Shown: positions 39,554 to 51,729 of the stretch, in pieces
How positions within the stretch are numbered: the first letter of the stretch is position 1
Layout: every line of letters starts with the position of its first letter
Origin: Planococcus citri
Taxonomy: Eukaryota > Arthropoda > Insecta > Hemiptera > Pseudococcidae
DNA length: 64,000 bases
NCBI RefSeq assembly: GCF_950023065.1
Contig: NC_088677.1
Coordinates: 16,076,001 to 16,140,000, forward strand
Reading direction: 5' to 3'
Made by a program: the position numbers and the translations under genes
The notes under the pieces: model-generated
The model's input: the letters and a program-made list of their open reading frames with translations, nothing else
Database searches by the model: none
Told to the model about the DNA's origin: nothing

Positions 39554-40840
39554 TCTGTACTCTGATGGGCGGGAGCGGGTGGCGGGACATGAGACATTCC
39601 AAGTAACAGTTCAGCCTAAAAAATATAGAGGGTGTGTGTGGGTGTTGGACGTTATGAAGAAGGGTAGTTTCGTTCTTCACAGATTTTGTGTATTTAAAGC
39701 TTAAACCGGTTTTACAGTTTACTTCTTCCGACTTCTTTTGAGGTTACTGGTACTGGGTGTCGATTTAGTTTTCTAATTCAATAGGCAAGGCAAGGCGGCC
39801 GCCTAGAGTGGTAAATTTTATGAAGGGAGGGAGGGGGATAAAATTTGAAGAAATTACAAAACTAACAAATTATGGAAAATTTTCTTTTTCAAAAATAAAA
39901 AATAGAAAAAAACGTTCCTTAATAATCAACTCAATAGTCAACGTCGAGAAAAGTTGGTGTTTTTTTCCTATTAAATTTTGTTTTACCTACTTCTTGAAGT
40001 ATGAAATTTCAGAAGCTTGTTCTTGTTCAATTTTTTAAAAATAAGTATCAAATTTTGAAAAATAGACTTTTCTGATCGTCAAAACTGATGTTTTTACTTC
40101 TTGAATTATCAATTTTTAAAAGCTTAAGCTTTCAGTTCACGTAAGTATAGGCCTGTTTGGTTTTCTTTTCAACAGTACTCGAGTTTCACCTAGGAAATTT
40201 TTTTGATACGTTTGTCATGTATGTACCTATGTAGTGTACTACCTACTTAGTAAAATTTCATTTTTTTTCATCAATAAATTGAAATTATTTGAGTACCTAC
40301 TTACTAGTTTCTAATATTTAGTATTTTAGTTTAATGACAAATTGGTTAAAATTGATACCAATTTTTCGAGTTTATGAAATTGGCAATAATGATCGAAAAA
40401 TTGACACAACTGAATTCCAAAGTATTCCACCAGTTTCAGAAATTATATCTTTCGATGTTTTGCCTTAATACAAACTATTTGGGAAGAAACAATTTTCAAA
40501 ATACTAATTTACACAAAACTAAGCAATTTTAGAATACATTTTTAACCACTCAGTAGAACTCTAAAAGAGGTCTTGGATTTTGAGGACAATGAAGACCTTG
40601 ATCATTGATCGACGCCACGCAGAATCTCAAGTATACTATCTTTTAGAACTGGGGCAGTTCTTTTTGAAAAGAGGTGGAGGTAGTAGTAGAAGTAAAAAAT
40701 CACAATGCATATTTTGAAAAATTTCCTCTCTTTGAGGAAAATTGGCACGTCTGAAAAGAACATTCAATTGCAATAAAAGACGAAGCTGGTCGTATAAAAA
40801 GTACTTACTTATATTAGTTGGGGGACCCGCATAAGGATCA
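39554..40840. other. No gene recognised
   Basis: AT-rich with short tandem TACCTA-like words. The open frame at 39808-40038 has no conserved feature and is not called. Confidence 0.3.
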
Positions 40841-40844
40841 ATTG

Positions 40845-42375
40845 CAGCCCGCAGCCTATCCTCCGGGACAACTTTTTTTAAAGGGGAGTCCTAAGGAACT
40901 GACAAAATTTCAAGTGCTTAAATGCCTTTTTCGATTCTTGGTGAATTTTTGAAAATCAAAACACCAAAAATGAGGGGGAAAAATTAAAATCTCGCCAAAT
41001 TGACCTAGAAAGCTGACATTTGGAATGTACCCTATTTTTGACCTGCCAAATCGATTGGAAACTGTTTCAGACCGTTTAGAGTAGTTCTGGAGCCTCCAGA
41101 AGATTTTTAAAACTTGAAATTCCCACAAAATTTCATGAAATGGTGTTGGAAAAACGAAATTCATTCTGCAAACTAAGGTTACAGGTGCCATTGAAAATCA
41201 CCAAAACTGTCAAAACTGTGCAGTCCTCTGAAAACATTTCGAGAAAAACTTTATTTATTCAAATATGGGGGAAAAAATTAAAATCTTACCAAATAGACCT
41301 AGAAAGCTGACATTTGGAATATACCCTATTTTTGACCTGCCAAATCGATTGGAAACTGTTTCAGGCCGTTCAGAGTAGTTCTGGACCCTCCAGAAGATTT
41401 TTGAAATGAAATTCCCACAAAATTTCATGAAATGGAGTTGGAAAGACGGAATTCATTCTGCAAACTAAATTCAATACGCTACGAAGTCGACTGCAGGTGG
41501 ATTTCAAGTCATTTTAGAGTCTCCAGCGACTTTTTGAAAGTTACTGAAGCTTCCAGTAGATTTCTGAAACTTGAAATTTTGTATTTTCACAAAATTTCAT
41601 TGAATGGAGATGAAAAGCGGAAATTTACTCTGCACTCTAATTTTAGCACTCTCCGAAGACGACTTCAGGTGGGTTCAAGTCATTTTGAAGCCTCTCCTGC
41701 GCCTTTTTTGAATTCAATTTTTTTTTAAATGCCACAAAATCTGTCCGAATTAGCTCTAGCTTGTACTGTGCATAATAAATTTCGGTTTTCCAACTCCATT
41801 TGATAAAATTTTATTGAAATTTCAAGTTTCAAAAATCTGCTGGAGACTCTAGGAATAGTTTTCAAAAAGTCTCAGGAGGCTCCAAAATGACTTGAACCCA
41901 CCTGAAGTCGTCTTCGAAGAGTGCTAAAATTAGATTGGAGAGTAAATTTCCGCTTTTCATCTCTATTTGATGAATTTTTGTGAAAATTTCAATACTGGAG
42001 GCTCCAGTAACTTTTAAAAAGTCGCTGGAGACTCTAAAATGACTTGAAATCCACCTGCAGTCGACTTCGTAGCGTATTGAATTTAGTTTGCAGAATGAAT
42101 TTCGTCTTTCCAACTCCACTTCATGAAATTTTGTGGGAATTTCATTTCAAAAATCTTCTGGAGGGTCCAGAACTACTCTAAACGGCCTGAAACAGTTTCC
42201 AATCGATTTGGCAGGTCAAAAATAGGGTATATTCCAAATGTCAGCTTCTAGGTCTATTTGGTAAGATTTTAATTTTTTCCCCCATTTTTGAATGAAGTTT
42301 TTCTCGAAATGTTTTCAGAGGACTGCACAGTTTTGACAGTTTTGGTGATTTTCAGTGGCACCTGTAACCTGTTGG
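40845..42375. mobile_element. Foldback element of the CTCCAGxAGATTTTTGAAAC family (copy 1)
   Basis: Arms 41173-41730 and about 41860-42375 are reverse complements. Both ends carry GTTACAGGTGCCA-like and GAGGACTGCACAGTTTTGAC sequence, and both strands encode the same peptide run MELERRNSFCKLNSIRYEVD purely because of the inversion. Bases 40845-41172 repeat part of the left arm. Internal words GGAGTTGGAAAG, AATACGCTACGAAGTCGACT and TGGAGGCTCCAGTA are shared with copies at 44424, 49664 and 57805. Confidence 0.75.
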
Positions 42376-43736
42376 TTTGAGCTATTTTGGTTTAGCACTG
42401 CACTTCCATCAAAAAAGCGACATCTTAGAACACGATCACTGGCAAAAAATTGGCAAACTTTAGTGAAATATTGAAAAATCTCTCTCATCATTCTTAAATT
42501 TTATCAACAAAATTCGCAAAAATGCAATAGGTCTTTATTACGCAACTCGAAACAAAATTTGAAAAACATGTGAAGCCCCTTGTCTTCTAAAAAAAAATAT
42601 TGACCCAAAAATTAAAAAACGTTTTGATCGTGTAGCATTTTTCACCCTCAAAAACGATGAAAAATGGAAAAAAATTTCCATCAGAAAATTGATTTTGCGG
42701 AAAATGTTTATGAAGTGGAACTTTCTTATCATTTTTCTCATTCTCGAGATCAGTGTGAAAAGTCCCATCAGAATCACCCTCAAAAATTCCATATTTCGCA
42801 TGAGTATGTCCTCTCTTCTTTTACTAATTTAGCTTACTGTAGTCTTACTCACTGTAGGTATCTATAACACTTGCGAAGTTGCGAGAAAAAAAAAACAAAC
42901 TGAGAGAAAAAGTGTAAAAATACACAGCAGGGTGTAGGTATGGGTAGGTAGAGTGTACATATACAGTACAGTAACGTAAAAATCATTCTTGTTAGGTTTT
43001 TTTAGGGAAAGAATATCGGAGCCCTGGTAATAGGTATAAAAATACACAGCAGGGTGAAGGTAGGGGTGGTGTACAGAAAAGTCACTCTCGAATGTATCAC
43101 ACTAAAACTAGTATACTGTACAACAAGAAGCTTAGACAGTTTAAAAAACTAGGCACGTGCGGGGAGAAGAGGGTGAGTATTGTTAAGAAAAGGTTGCGTA
43201 GTATGCACAAAGATGCACTATTGTCTGAATGTGAATGAATAGAAAGAAGAAATGCACCTCTGCAGTTCGTGATTTTTGGTCGTTCGCGAGGTAAATCACC
43301 AAATGTAAACATATATGTTAAGGAAAAACTGGTATGCAACCAGAAACCACACTTAGTGATAACGGTGTAAAGAATACCCTTAAGGGATGAATGAAGTTGC
43401 ATACCAATACTAATACTCATCGACCTTGTAAATAATATCGTTGTGTAGTGAACATAAAGCGAACTGAATAAGATGCAAGATCGATGCCAATACTGCAATG
43501 CATTACGTGCACTATAAAAAAAAAAAAAAAAAAAAAAAAAACATTCTCGTGGGTCCTGTGGATATTTCAATAATGAAGAGAGAGAACAATAACATGAAAC
43601 AGAATAGGAAGGAATACCTGCTTCACCAGTGCGTGTCAAGCCACCCTCTCAAAACAAAAAACCAGTTTAATGTATAAGGGATTTTTAAAAATATAACCAG
43701 AGAGCACAAACTGGCTGAAAACCTTTCGAAGGGAAT
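42376..43736. other. No gene recognised; poly-A tract
   Basis: Contains a run of about 24 A at 43517-43540 and a short direct repeat of TAAAAATACACAGCAGGGTG (42917 and 43038). The open frame at 43097-43639 crosses the homopolymer and has no family features, so it is not called. Confidence 0.35.
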
Positions 43737-44068
43737 TTATTCCCTCCTCGTAGCTGGATGGTTGGCTGCCTTTCGTTTGTCTCTACTGCGTAGTGCTACT
43801 TTCACAATATCGTAAATAATACTGTGGACCAAAGTAGGTAGTGCCGTATATTGACCAGGTACCGCTTGGTCCGCAGCCAATTCGATTTGTCCGTTTTCCA
43901 GATGGTCTGTACATGCGAAACAAGAATAAAATAATAAAAGTACTTTAAATAAACGAGACATTTGAGTAATCGTGTTATATACTTACTGAATGTGAGATCT
44001 TTCTCTGTTACTAGAGCTATGGGTTCTTCATGACTTCTTGGAGAGTTGGTAGACATCACACTGGACAT
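43737..44068 (-). pseudogene. AAA-ATPase_like copy 3, 5' exons only
   Basis: The exon 44068-43987 (MSSVMSTNSPRSHEEPIALV ... TEKDLTF) and the exon from 43906 (DHLENGQIELAADQ) match exons 1 and 2 of the gene at 11355-14081 with the same intron phase. The second exon is not spliced onward: the donor is lost and translation continues to a stop at 43737. No Walker A or ATPase body follows. It is a truncated copy, but it preserves the ancestral arrangement next to the TENT4 3' end. Confidence 0.7.
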
Positions 44069-44421
44069 TTACTTACTTGGCTTTTGAAAAAACCGCCGTG
44101 AACCACTGAAATTATCGAATTCGAAAATGAACCGAACTGAAAATGAAAAATATGCACGTTACCATCTCCACATCATGATGATAAATAATACGACGGATGA
44201 GATTGTTATCATGTTATGTTTGTAACAAAATTGTCACACTCAATTCTCAAACTCAAAGGCGGGAAATCAAATTTCAAAATCTGAGCGCATGTGACATTTT
44301 CACTTCTGCACTCTACTGGTGTTATTTTCAAAAATCATCTTTTTGCAGTTTTGGACGTTTTTTAATTTTTTTTTTTTTTTTTTTGAATTTTTATTTCATT
44401 ACGCCCAATTTAGGTAGGTAA
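44069..44421. repeat. Duplicated ATPase 5' flank
   Basis: Bases 44135-44325 match 14140-14270 near the intact ATPase copy. The right end is cut by the foldback element at 44424. No gene. Confidence 0.6.
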
Positions 44422-46503
44422 TAGTCCGGCATATGACAATAGGAGTAATTGCACCCCCCCCCCCGCCGATCCTCCGGGACAACTTTTTTCTTAAAGGGGA
44501 CATCCTAAGGAACATTTTAAAGTTTAGTAAAGTTGCCAAAAAAAAGTTGGCCTTACTTACAAAATGGCGGTCATTTTGATTGACAGGTCAGCCGAAATCG
44601 CAGTTTTTGCGTTTTAGCATAGGATTTGCACGAACTTTTTCAAACTTTACAAAGGTAGATCGAAAGATCATGCAAAAATTTATCACCTGTCAAAATTTCA
44701 AGTGCTAAAGTGCGTTTTTCGATTTTTGGTGAATTTTTGAAAATCGAATTAAGGCCAAAAATGAGGGAAAAAATCAAAATTTTACCAAATTGACCGAGAA
44801 AGCTGAAATTTGGGATATACCCTATTTTCGACATGCCAAATCGATTGGAAACGGTTTCAACCCGTTTTGAGCAGTTCTGGAGCCTCCAGCAGATTTTTAA
44901 AACTCGAAATTCCCACAAAATTCCATCAAATTTGGAGTTGTAAAGCTAAAATTTGTTCTAAAAAGTAAAACTAATTTCAATACGCTACGAAGTACTGCAG
45001 GTGAATTTCAAGTCGTTTTGGATCTTCCAGCAACTTTTTGAAAATTCCTGAAGCCTCCAGCAGATTTTTGAAAGTTTAAATTTTCACAAAATTTCATCAA
45101 ATGGAGATGGAAATCTGAAATTTACTCTTCACTCCAATTTTAACACCCTCTAAAGACGACTTCAGGTGGGTACAATAAATTATAGGGCCTCCAGCGACTT
45201 TTTTTGAAAATTACTGGAGCCTCCAGTAGATTTTTGAAACTTGAAATTTCCCCAAAATATTATCAAACTAAGATGGAGAGTCGAAATTCATTCTGCAAAC
45301 TAATTTCAATACGCTACGAAATTGATTGCTGGTAAATTTCAAGTCGTTTTGGAGCCTCCAGCAACTTTTTGAAAGGTTGTATGACGTTTTGTTGGAAAAT
45401 TGAAATTTCCTAAAAGTAGCTGGAAGCTTCAAAACCATTTGAAACCACCATGCAGTCTGCGAAGTAAATTTCAGCTTGCCAACTCCATTTGATAAATTAA
45501 TGTTGGGGAAATTTCAAGTTTCGAAAATCTACTGGAGACTGGAGGCTCCAGTAATTTTCAAAAAAGTTGCTGGAGACCCTTAAATGACTTGAACCCACCT
45601 GAAGTCGTCTTCAGTGGATGTTAAAATTGGAGCGTGGAGTAAATTTCATATTTCCATCTCAATTTGATGAAATTTTGTGAAAATTTCAAGTTTCAAAAAT
45701 CTGCTTGAGGCTCCAGTAATTTTCAAAAAAAGTCGCTGGTCGCTGGAGGCCTTATAATTACTTGTACCCACCTGAAGTCGTCTTCAGAGGGTGTTAAAAT
45801 TGGAGTGAAGAGTAAATTTCAGATTTCCATCTCCATTTGATGAAATTTTGTGAAAATTCAAACTTTCAAAAATCTGCTGGAGGCTTCAGGAATTTTCAAA
45901 AAGTCGCTGGTGGATCCAAAACGACTTGAAATTCACCTGCAGTACTTCGTAGCGTATTGAAATTAGTTTTTAGAACAAATTTTAGCTTTACAACTCCAAT
46001 TTGATGGAATTTTGTGGGAATTTCGAGTTTCAAAAATCTGCTGGAGGCTCCAGAACTGCTCAAAACGGGTTGAAACCGTTTCCAATCGATTTGGCATGTC
46101 GAAAATAGGGCATATCCCAAATTTCAGCTTTCTCGGTCAATTTGGTAAAATTTTGACTTTTTCCCTCATTTTTGGCCTTAATTCGATTTTCAAAAATTCA
46201 CCAAAAATCGAAAAACGCACTTTAGCACTTGAAATTTTGACAGGTGATAAATTTTTGCATGATCTTTCGATCTACCTTTGTAAAGTTTGAAAAAGTTCGT
46301 GCAAGTCCTATGTTAAAACGCAAAATCTGCGATTTCGGCTGACCTGTCAATCAAAATGGCCGCCATTTTGTAAGTAAGGCCAACTTTTTTTTTGGCAACT
46401 TTGCTTTAAAATGTTCCTTAGGATGTCCCCTTTAAGAAAAAAGTTGTCCTGGAGGATCGGCGGGGGGGGGGTGCAATTACTCCTATTGTCATATGCCGGA
46501 CTA
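44422..46503. mobile_element. Foldback element (copy 2), TA-flanked
   Basis: It starts GTCCGGCATATGACAATAGG at 44424 and ends with the reverse complement at 46501, with a TA on each side. Arms run nearly the full length of each half (about 950 bases). They include CCTCCGGGACAACTTTTTTC, TCCTAAGGAACATTTTAA and the family's CTCCAGCAGATTTTT units. A long G/C homopolymer marks each end. No transposase is encoded; open frames inside are mirror images of each other. Confidence 0.85.
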
Positions 46504-46849
46504 TAATCAATCTAATCAAGTTTCTAAAATGCTTTGCAATTGTTGTATAGTGAAATAAGAAATAAGTAAAGATAGCAAAAGGTGCAAAACCGTTGCAAAT
46601 TTCAAAACTTTAATGGAAACCGAATTACAATGTTGTATGTATTTGTTTTGATAGGTATCTCTAAACATGTATGACAAATTCGAACGATATGCTTCCAAAA
46701 CAATTCTAATATTTCTAATACTTGAAAACATACATGCTAATTACTAACGCAAATAACAAAAACATCAAATCCTATACGAGAAAAAAGTTGAACGGAACAT
46801 TGTACCACAAAAAATAAAAATAAAAATCGAATAATGTGAAGAATCAACA
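46504..46849. other. Probable 3' UTR of ubiquitin-Rpn gene
   Basis: AT-rich, no open frame. It lies directly downstream of the nuclease stop on the minus strand. Inference from position. Confidence 0.3.
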
Positions 46850-48249
46850 TTAGGTTAGTAATTCTTCCTCTTCGTTCAACGATTCGACGTCTTCTTTGTC
46901 AAGTCCAGTTAGTTCGCATATACGTTCTAAATCAACCCCTTTAACCTTCAAACGATATGCTATTTTCCGTGATTCATTATATTTGGCCTCCACCAGTTGA
47001 TGCCACTCTTTATCATACAGGGGCTCGTCCACTGAAACCGACGCTTCTCTTAAGACGCTCAAAGCTCTCATAATTCCAGTTTCATTGGCGTATTTCTCTT
47101 CATATTTGGATCCAAAATACCCCGATCGGATCGAGACGGCAAAAAAGTGAATCCATTTTTCGAAACTTGTTGTTAATGAAGCCGGTTCGTGTTCATGGAA
47201 CTTATCAAGATCGATAAAGACAGTGCGCATTTCTAATTGATCAACGTTGTTCACTTTGCATATTAATGAACATGACTTTTCTGTTTCACTCGGCCACGGG
47301 AAAGGGCGCTTCGAAAGAAGATCGGTTAAAAGAATTAAAACTACATTGGGGACCTTTTCAGATAATTGACGATGACGTCTCTCGTCTATAATGTCGGAGT
47401 ACGTGAGAGCACAATGGTGCTGGTGGCGTGCATAACAGCGATGCATTTCTATCAAACAATGCTCACCGTCATTGCTTCTAGCCCGAATATCAAATATAAT
47501 AGGGAACTGGTCAATCCGTCTTCTCGGCTCTGGTTTAGGAAATGTAACATCACGAACGCCGTTTATCTTTATTCCGGGGTGGTGTTCGAAAACAGCATTT
47601 AAAAATGATAAGATAATGTCTTCGTGTGCGAAGATACGTTTAAAGACTTTGTTCTGGTTGGACACCGGTAACAATCTGCAAAAAAATGTCAATTTTTACT
47701 ACGCAAGTCACACACACACTACAAACTACTCAGCGTATAACTTGAATATGATACTTACTCTATATGCGACTTAGACGTACCGAAAAATCTACCAGCTAAA
47801 CCGGACGCTCCAACAGATTTGTTTAGGAAAGTCATTCCTTCATCTCTAATATGAACCTGCATGAGAAACATTTTAATATTATATGTCAATGAATAAAATT
47901 CATCAATAACTTGTTTGATGATGCGACTTACCCTCGATAACAAACAGACGAAAGGGTTCACCACCGATTTGATATTCATTATACATCTTGGGTTTAAAAT
48001 TTTAGATAAAACCGGTATTCCGCCTCTCAAACTTAGAGATAAATGTAGAGTGGACGCTTTTTGAATATTGTAATCAGATAGTATTCTGCAGTCTTCGAGC
48101 TGCTTACCAGCGAAGATAAGTCGTTGCTGGTCAGGAGAAATTCCTTCCTTTACATGAATTTTTGATTTCACGATTTCGATCGTGTAGTTGGGCTCTACCT
48201 CAAGGGTGACGGTTCTACCAGTGAACGATTTTATAAAGATTTGAATCAT
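46850..48249 (-). CDS. Ubiquitin-like domain fused to Rpn-family PD-(D/E)XK nuclease
   Basis: Three exons join in frame: 48249-47932, 47856-47759 and 47675-46850, giving 413 residues, with GT-AG introns of 75 and 83 bases. Residues 1-77 are a diverged ubiquitin: EGISPDQQRLIFAGKQLEDC, then LSDYNIQKASTLHL, ending LRGG. A linker of about 60 residues follows. The last 275 residues match Rpn/PDDEXK_2 (PF12784) proteins: NQNKVFKRIFAHED, SFLNAVFEHHPGIKI, IIFDIRARSNDG with LIEMH (D-x(n)-E-x-H active-site pattern), RHQHHCALTYSDII, and a C-terminal acidic tail. Rpn proteins are bacterial DNA nucleases; here the family is nuclear with introns. If host deubiquitinases recognise LRGG, the nuclease would be released after translation (inference). 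Confidence 0.75.
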
Positions 48250-48263
48250 CTTTGAACAGTATA

Positions 48264-48917
48264 ATTTAGACGAGTTTGTGGTGCCGATCACCGATTTTTG
48301 TGTATCGTCTTCGGCTTTGTATTTTTCGGCGTCGTTGATGTCCATACGTTCGATTTCGTCTTTGCCGGTGGATTTTTCGATGGCGTTTACGTTCATGATA
48401 CCGTTAGCGTCGATATCGAAAGTGACTTCAATTTGAGGTACGCCACGAGGTGCTGTAGGGATACCGGTCAATTCGAATTTACCCAAGAGGTTGTTAATAA
48501 CCTTGGTCATGGCACGTTCTCCTTCGTAGACTTGGATCAATGGATCAACACACCGGGTTGACTATCGGAGTAGGTAGTGAAAGTTTGCTGTTGCTTAGTT
48601 GGAACGGTAGTGATACGTTTGATGAGTACGGTCATCACACCTCCGGCAGTTTCGATACCGAAAAGCGAGATGGTGTTACGTCTAATAAGAGTCAATTCTT
48701 CGAAACGAGCACGAGCGATGGAGGTATAGAAATCGATACCTTCGTAGAGTGAATCGATTTCAATGCTGGCTTGAGTTGACGACGAAGTTCTCTTTGCTCG
48801 TTCGCAGGCAGTTCTCAGACGACGTAGAGATCTCTTGTTTTGAGTGAGATCTTTCCGGCTGATTTTACTTCGTAAATAAACAACGAAGGTACCACCACCA
48901 CCCTGTGCCCTAAACAA
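48264..48917 (-). pseudogene. HSP70: HSP70 fragment with internal deletions and frameshift
   Basis: Chaperone segments in correct order but shortened: GGGTF (about 48890), RRLRTACERAKRT and STQASIEIDSLYEGIDFYTS, then a jump to FGIETAGGVMTVLIKR, TFTTYSDSQPGVLI, GKFELTGIPTAPRGVPQIEV and NDAEKYKAEDD. At 48537-48552 an 8-base tandem duplication (TTGATCCA twice) shifts the frame. Large parts of the ATPase and substrate-binding domains are missing. The last part reads on, without a stop, into the ubiquitin-like domain. It cannot be a working HSP70 and may now serve as 5' sequence for the downstream chimera. Confidence 0.8.
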
Positions 48918-49661
48918 AGATACAGAATTACAGATAGATGAGTTAGTTAATTCAATTCAAAACACAACACGATGAAAATAACGTTATAAAAATGATACGT
49001 AAGTATTTCTTTATTTAATAAAATGATACGTACTTTCTTATCTAAACTGTAAACAGTGTAAACGAAGCTACCGCTGCTGCCATCGTACTTGAAGCACCTT
49101 GTCTTCCTGTCACCACCATTAGCGAGAGAAAAGAAAACTATATAGATCTTTTCGTCCATACGTTTATTTACAATATCTTCTACAAGGTAGCAGTTATTTG
49201 CATTTCGCCAGGGAGAGAAGTCGCGAATACCAGGGCAGAACAATGCACAGGAATCACAGGAAGAGAGAAAACAGGCGACGGCCAAGGGTAAGTGAGTATG
49301 CAGGTACCTAGATATAAGATGATGAAATTCGTGGAAAAAAGGCTATTGTTTAAATGTTTAGGAAGGAGCGAGAATGAGACGAGACAGGATCGCGAGCTCC
49401 GCATGGTTCCAAACCGGAGATGGTACCGGCTGAAAACAACAGGTAAATAAAACGATAGGTAAAAATGAATTTCGCACCAAAATTGAATCAATAAAAACTA
49501 CGAAAACATCAACACAAAATGAAGTTCAGATTCCCACCACAAACTTTCAAAGCATTAGAAGAGAAGTCTCTTCTATCTTCAAAATTTCAAATAAAGTCAG
49601 TAAAAAATACAAAATCCATTTTCAAAAGCTATTTACTGACTTACGCTAGCGAGATGAGTAA
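48918..49661. other. No gene recognised
   Basis: Mixed sequence upstream of the HSP70 fragment. Bases 49530-49620 (GATTCCCACCACAAACTTTC) are repeated at 53968-54040, so the two foldback elements between them sit inside a duplicated flank. Nothing coding is supported. Confidence 0.35.
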
Positions 49662-51720
49662 TAGTCCGGCATATGACAATAGGAGTAATTGCACCCCCCC
49701 GCCGATCCTCCGGGACAACTTTTTTCTTAAAGGGGACATCCTAAGGAACATTATTTAAAGCAAACTTGCCAAAAAAAAAGTTGGCCTTACTTACAAAATG
49801 GCGGCCATTTTGATTGACAGGTCAGCCGAAATCGCAGATTTTGCGTTTTAATATAGGACTTGAACGAATTTTTTCAAACTTTACAAAGGTAGATCGAAAG
49901 ATCATACAAAAATTTATCACCTGTCAAAATTTCAAGTGCTAAAGTGCATTTTTCGATTTTTGGTGAATTTTTGAAAATCGAATTTAGGCCAAAAATGAGG
50001 GAAAAAATAAAAATTTTACCAAATTGACCAAGAAAGCTGAAATTTGGGCGATATACCCTATTTTCGACATGCCAAATCGATTGGAAACGGTTTCAACTCG
50101 TTTTGAGCAGTTCTGGAGCCTCCAGCAGATTTTTGAAACTCGAAATTCCCACAAAATTCCATCAAATTGGAGTTGTAAAGCTAAAATTTATTCTAAAAAC
50201 TAATTTCAATACGCTACGAAGTACTGCAGGTGAATTTCAAGTCGTTTTGGATCCTCCAGTGACTTTTTGAAAATTTCTGAAGCCCTAGCAGATTTTTGAA
50301 ACTTTAAATTTTCACAAAATTTCATCAAATGGAGATGGAAATCTGAAATTTTATTCTACACTCCAATTTTAACACCCTCTGAAAACGACTTCTGGTGGAT
50401 TTCAAGTCATTTTAGAGCATCCAACGACTTCTTTGAAAATTACTGGAGCCTCCAGTAGATTTTTGAAACTTGAAATTTCTCCAAAATATCATCAAACTAA
50501 GATAGAGAGTCGAAATTTATTCTGCAAACTAATTTCAATACGCTACGAAGTTGACTGCTGGTGAATTTCAAGTCGTTTTGGAGCCTCCAGCAACTTTTTG
50601 AAATGTTGTGTGACGTTTTTTTGGAAAATTAAAATTTCCTAAAAGTACCTGGAAGCTTCAAAACCATTTGAAATCACCATGTAGTCTGCGAAGTAAATTT
50701 CAGCTTGCCAACTCCATTTGATAAATTAATGTTGGGGAAATTTCATGTTTCAAAAATCTACTGGAGGCTCCAGTAATTTTCAAAAAAGTCGCTGGAGGCC
50801 CTAAAATGACTTGAACCCACCCGAAGTCGTCTTCAGAGGGTGTTAAAATTGGAGTGTAGAGTAAATTTCAGATTTCCATCTCCATTTGATGAAATTTTGT
50901 GAAAATTTAAAGTTTCAAAAATCTGCTGGAGGCTCCAGTAATTTTTTTAAAAAGTCGCTGGAGGCCCTAAAATGACTTGTGCCCACCCTGAAGTCGTCTT
51001 CAGAGGGTGTTAAAATTGGAGTGTAGAGTAAATTTCAGCTTTCCATCTCCATTTGATAAAATCTTGTGAAAATTTAAAGTTTCAAAAATTTTCTGGAGGC
51101 TTCAGGAATTTTCAAAAAGTCGCTGTAGGATCCAAAACGACTTGAAATTCACCTGCAGTACTTCGTAGCGTATTGAAATTAGTTTTTAGAATAAATTTTA
51201 GCTTTATAACTCCAATTTGATGGAATTGTGTGGGAATTTCGAGTTTCAAAAATCTGCTGGAAGCTCCAGAACTGCTCAAAACGAGTTGAAACCGTTTCCA
51301 ATCGATTTGGCATGTCGAAAATAGGATATATCCCAAATTTCAGCTTTCTTGGTCAATTTGGTAAAATATTGATTTTTTCCCTCATTTTTGGCCTAAATTC
51401 GATTTTCAAAAATTCACCAAAAATCGAAAAACGCACTTTAGCACTTGAAATTTTGACAGGTGATAAATTTTTGAATGATCTTTCGATCTACCTTTGTAAA
51501 GTTTGAAAAAAATCGTTCAAGTCCTATATTAAAACGCAAAATCTGCGATTTCGGCTGACCTGTCAATCGAAATGGCCGCCATTTTGTAAGTAAGGCCAAC
51601 TTTTTTTTGGCAAGTTTGCTTTAAAATGTTCCTTAGGATGTCCACTTTAAGAAAAAAGTTATCCCGGAGGATCGGCGGGGGGGGGGGGTGCAATTACTCC
51701 TATTGTCATATGCCGGACTA
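49662..51720. mobile_element. Foldback element (copy 3), TA-flanked
   Basis: Same ends (GTCCGGCATATGACAATAGG and reverse complement, 49664-51718), same TA flanks and near the same length as copy 2, with high overall similarity. The two copies flank the ubiquitin-Rpn/HSP70 locus. Confidence 0.85.
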
Positions 51721-51729
51721 TAATGCAAT

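Noticed and set aside
41432..42119. Identical peptides on opposite strands (MELERRNSFCKL ...)
   Set aside because: They arise because the foldback arms are reverse complements; no independent evidence of coding.
43097..43639. 180-codon open frame on the minus strand
   Set aside because: It crosses a 24-A homopolymer, giving a Phe run, and shows no conserved block.
46012..46290. 92-codon frame repeated at 44640 and 51228
   Set aside because: It lies in the arms of the foldback family and is shared only because the repeat is shared.
48947..49285. Open frame upstream of the HSP70 fragment as missing HSP70 N-terminus
   Set aside because: It contains none of the HSP70 ATPase-domain blocks.
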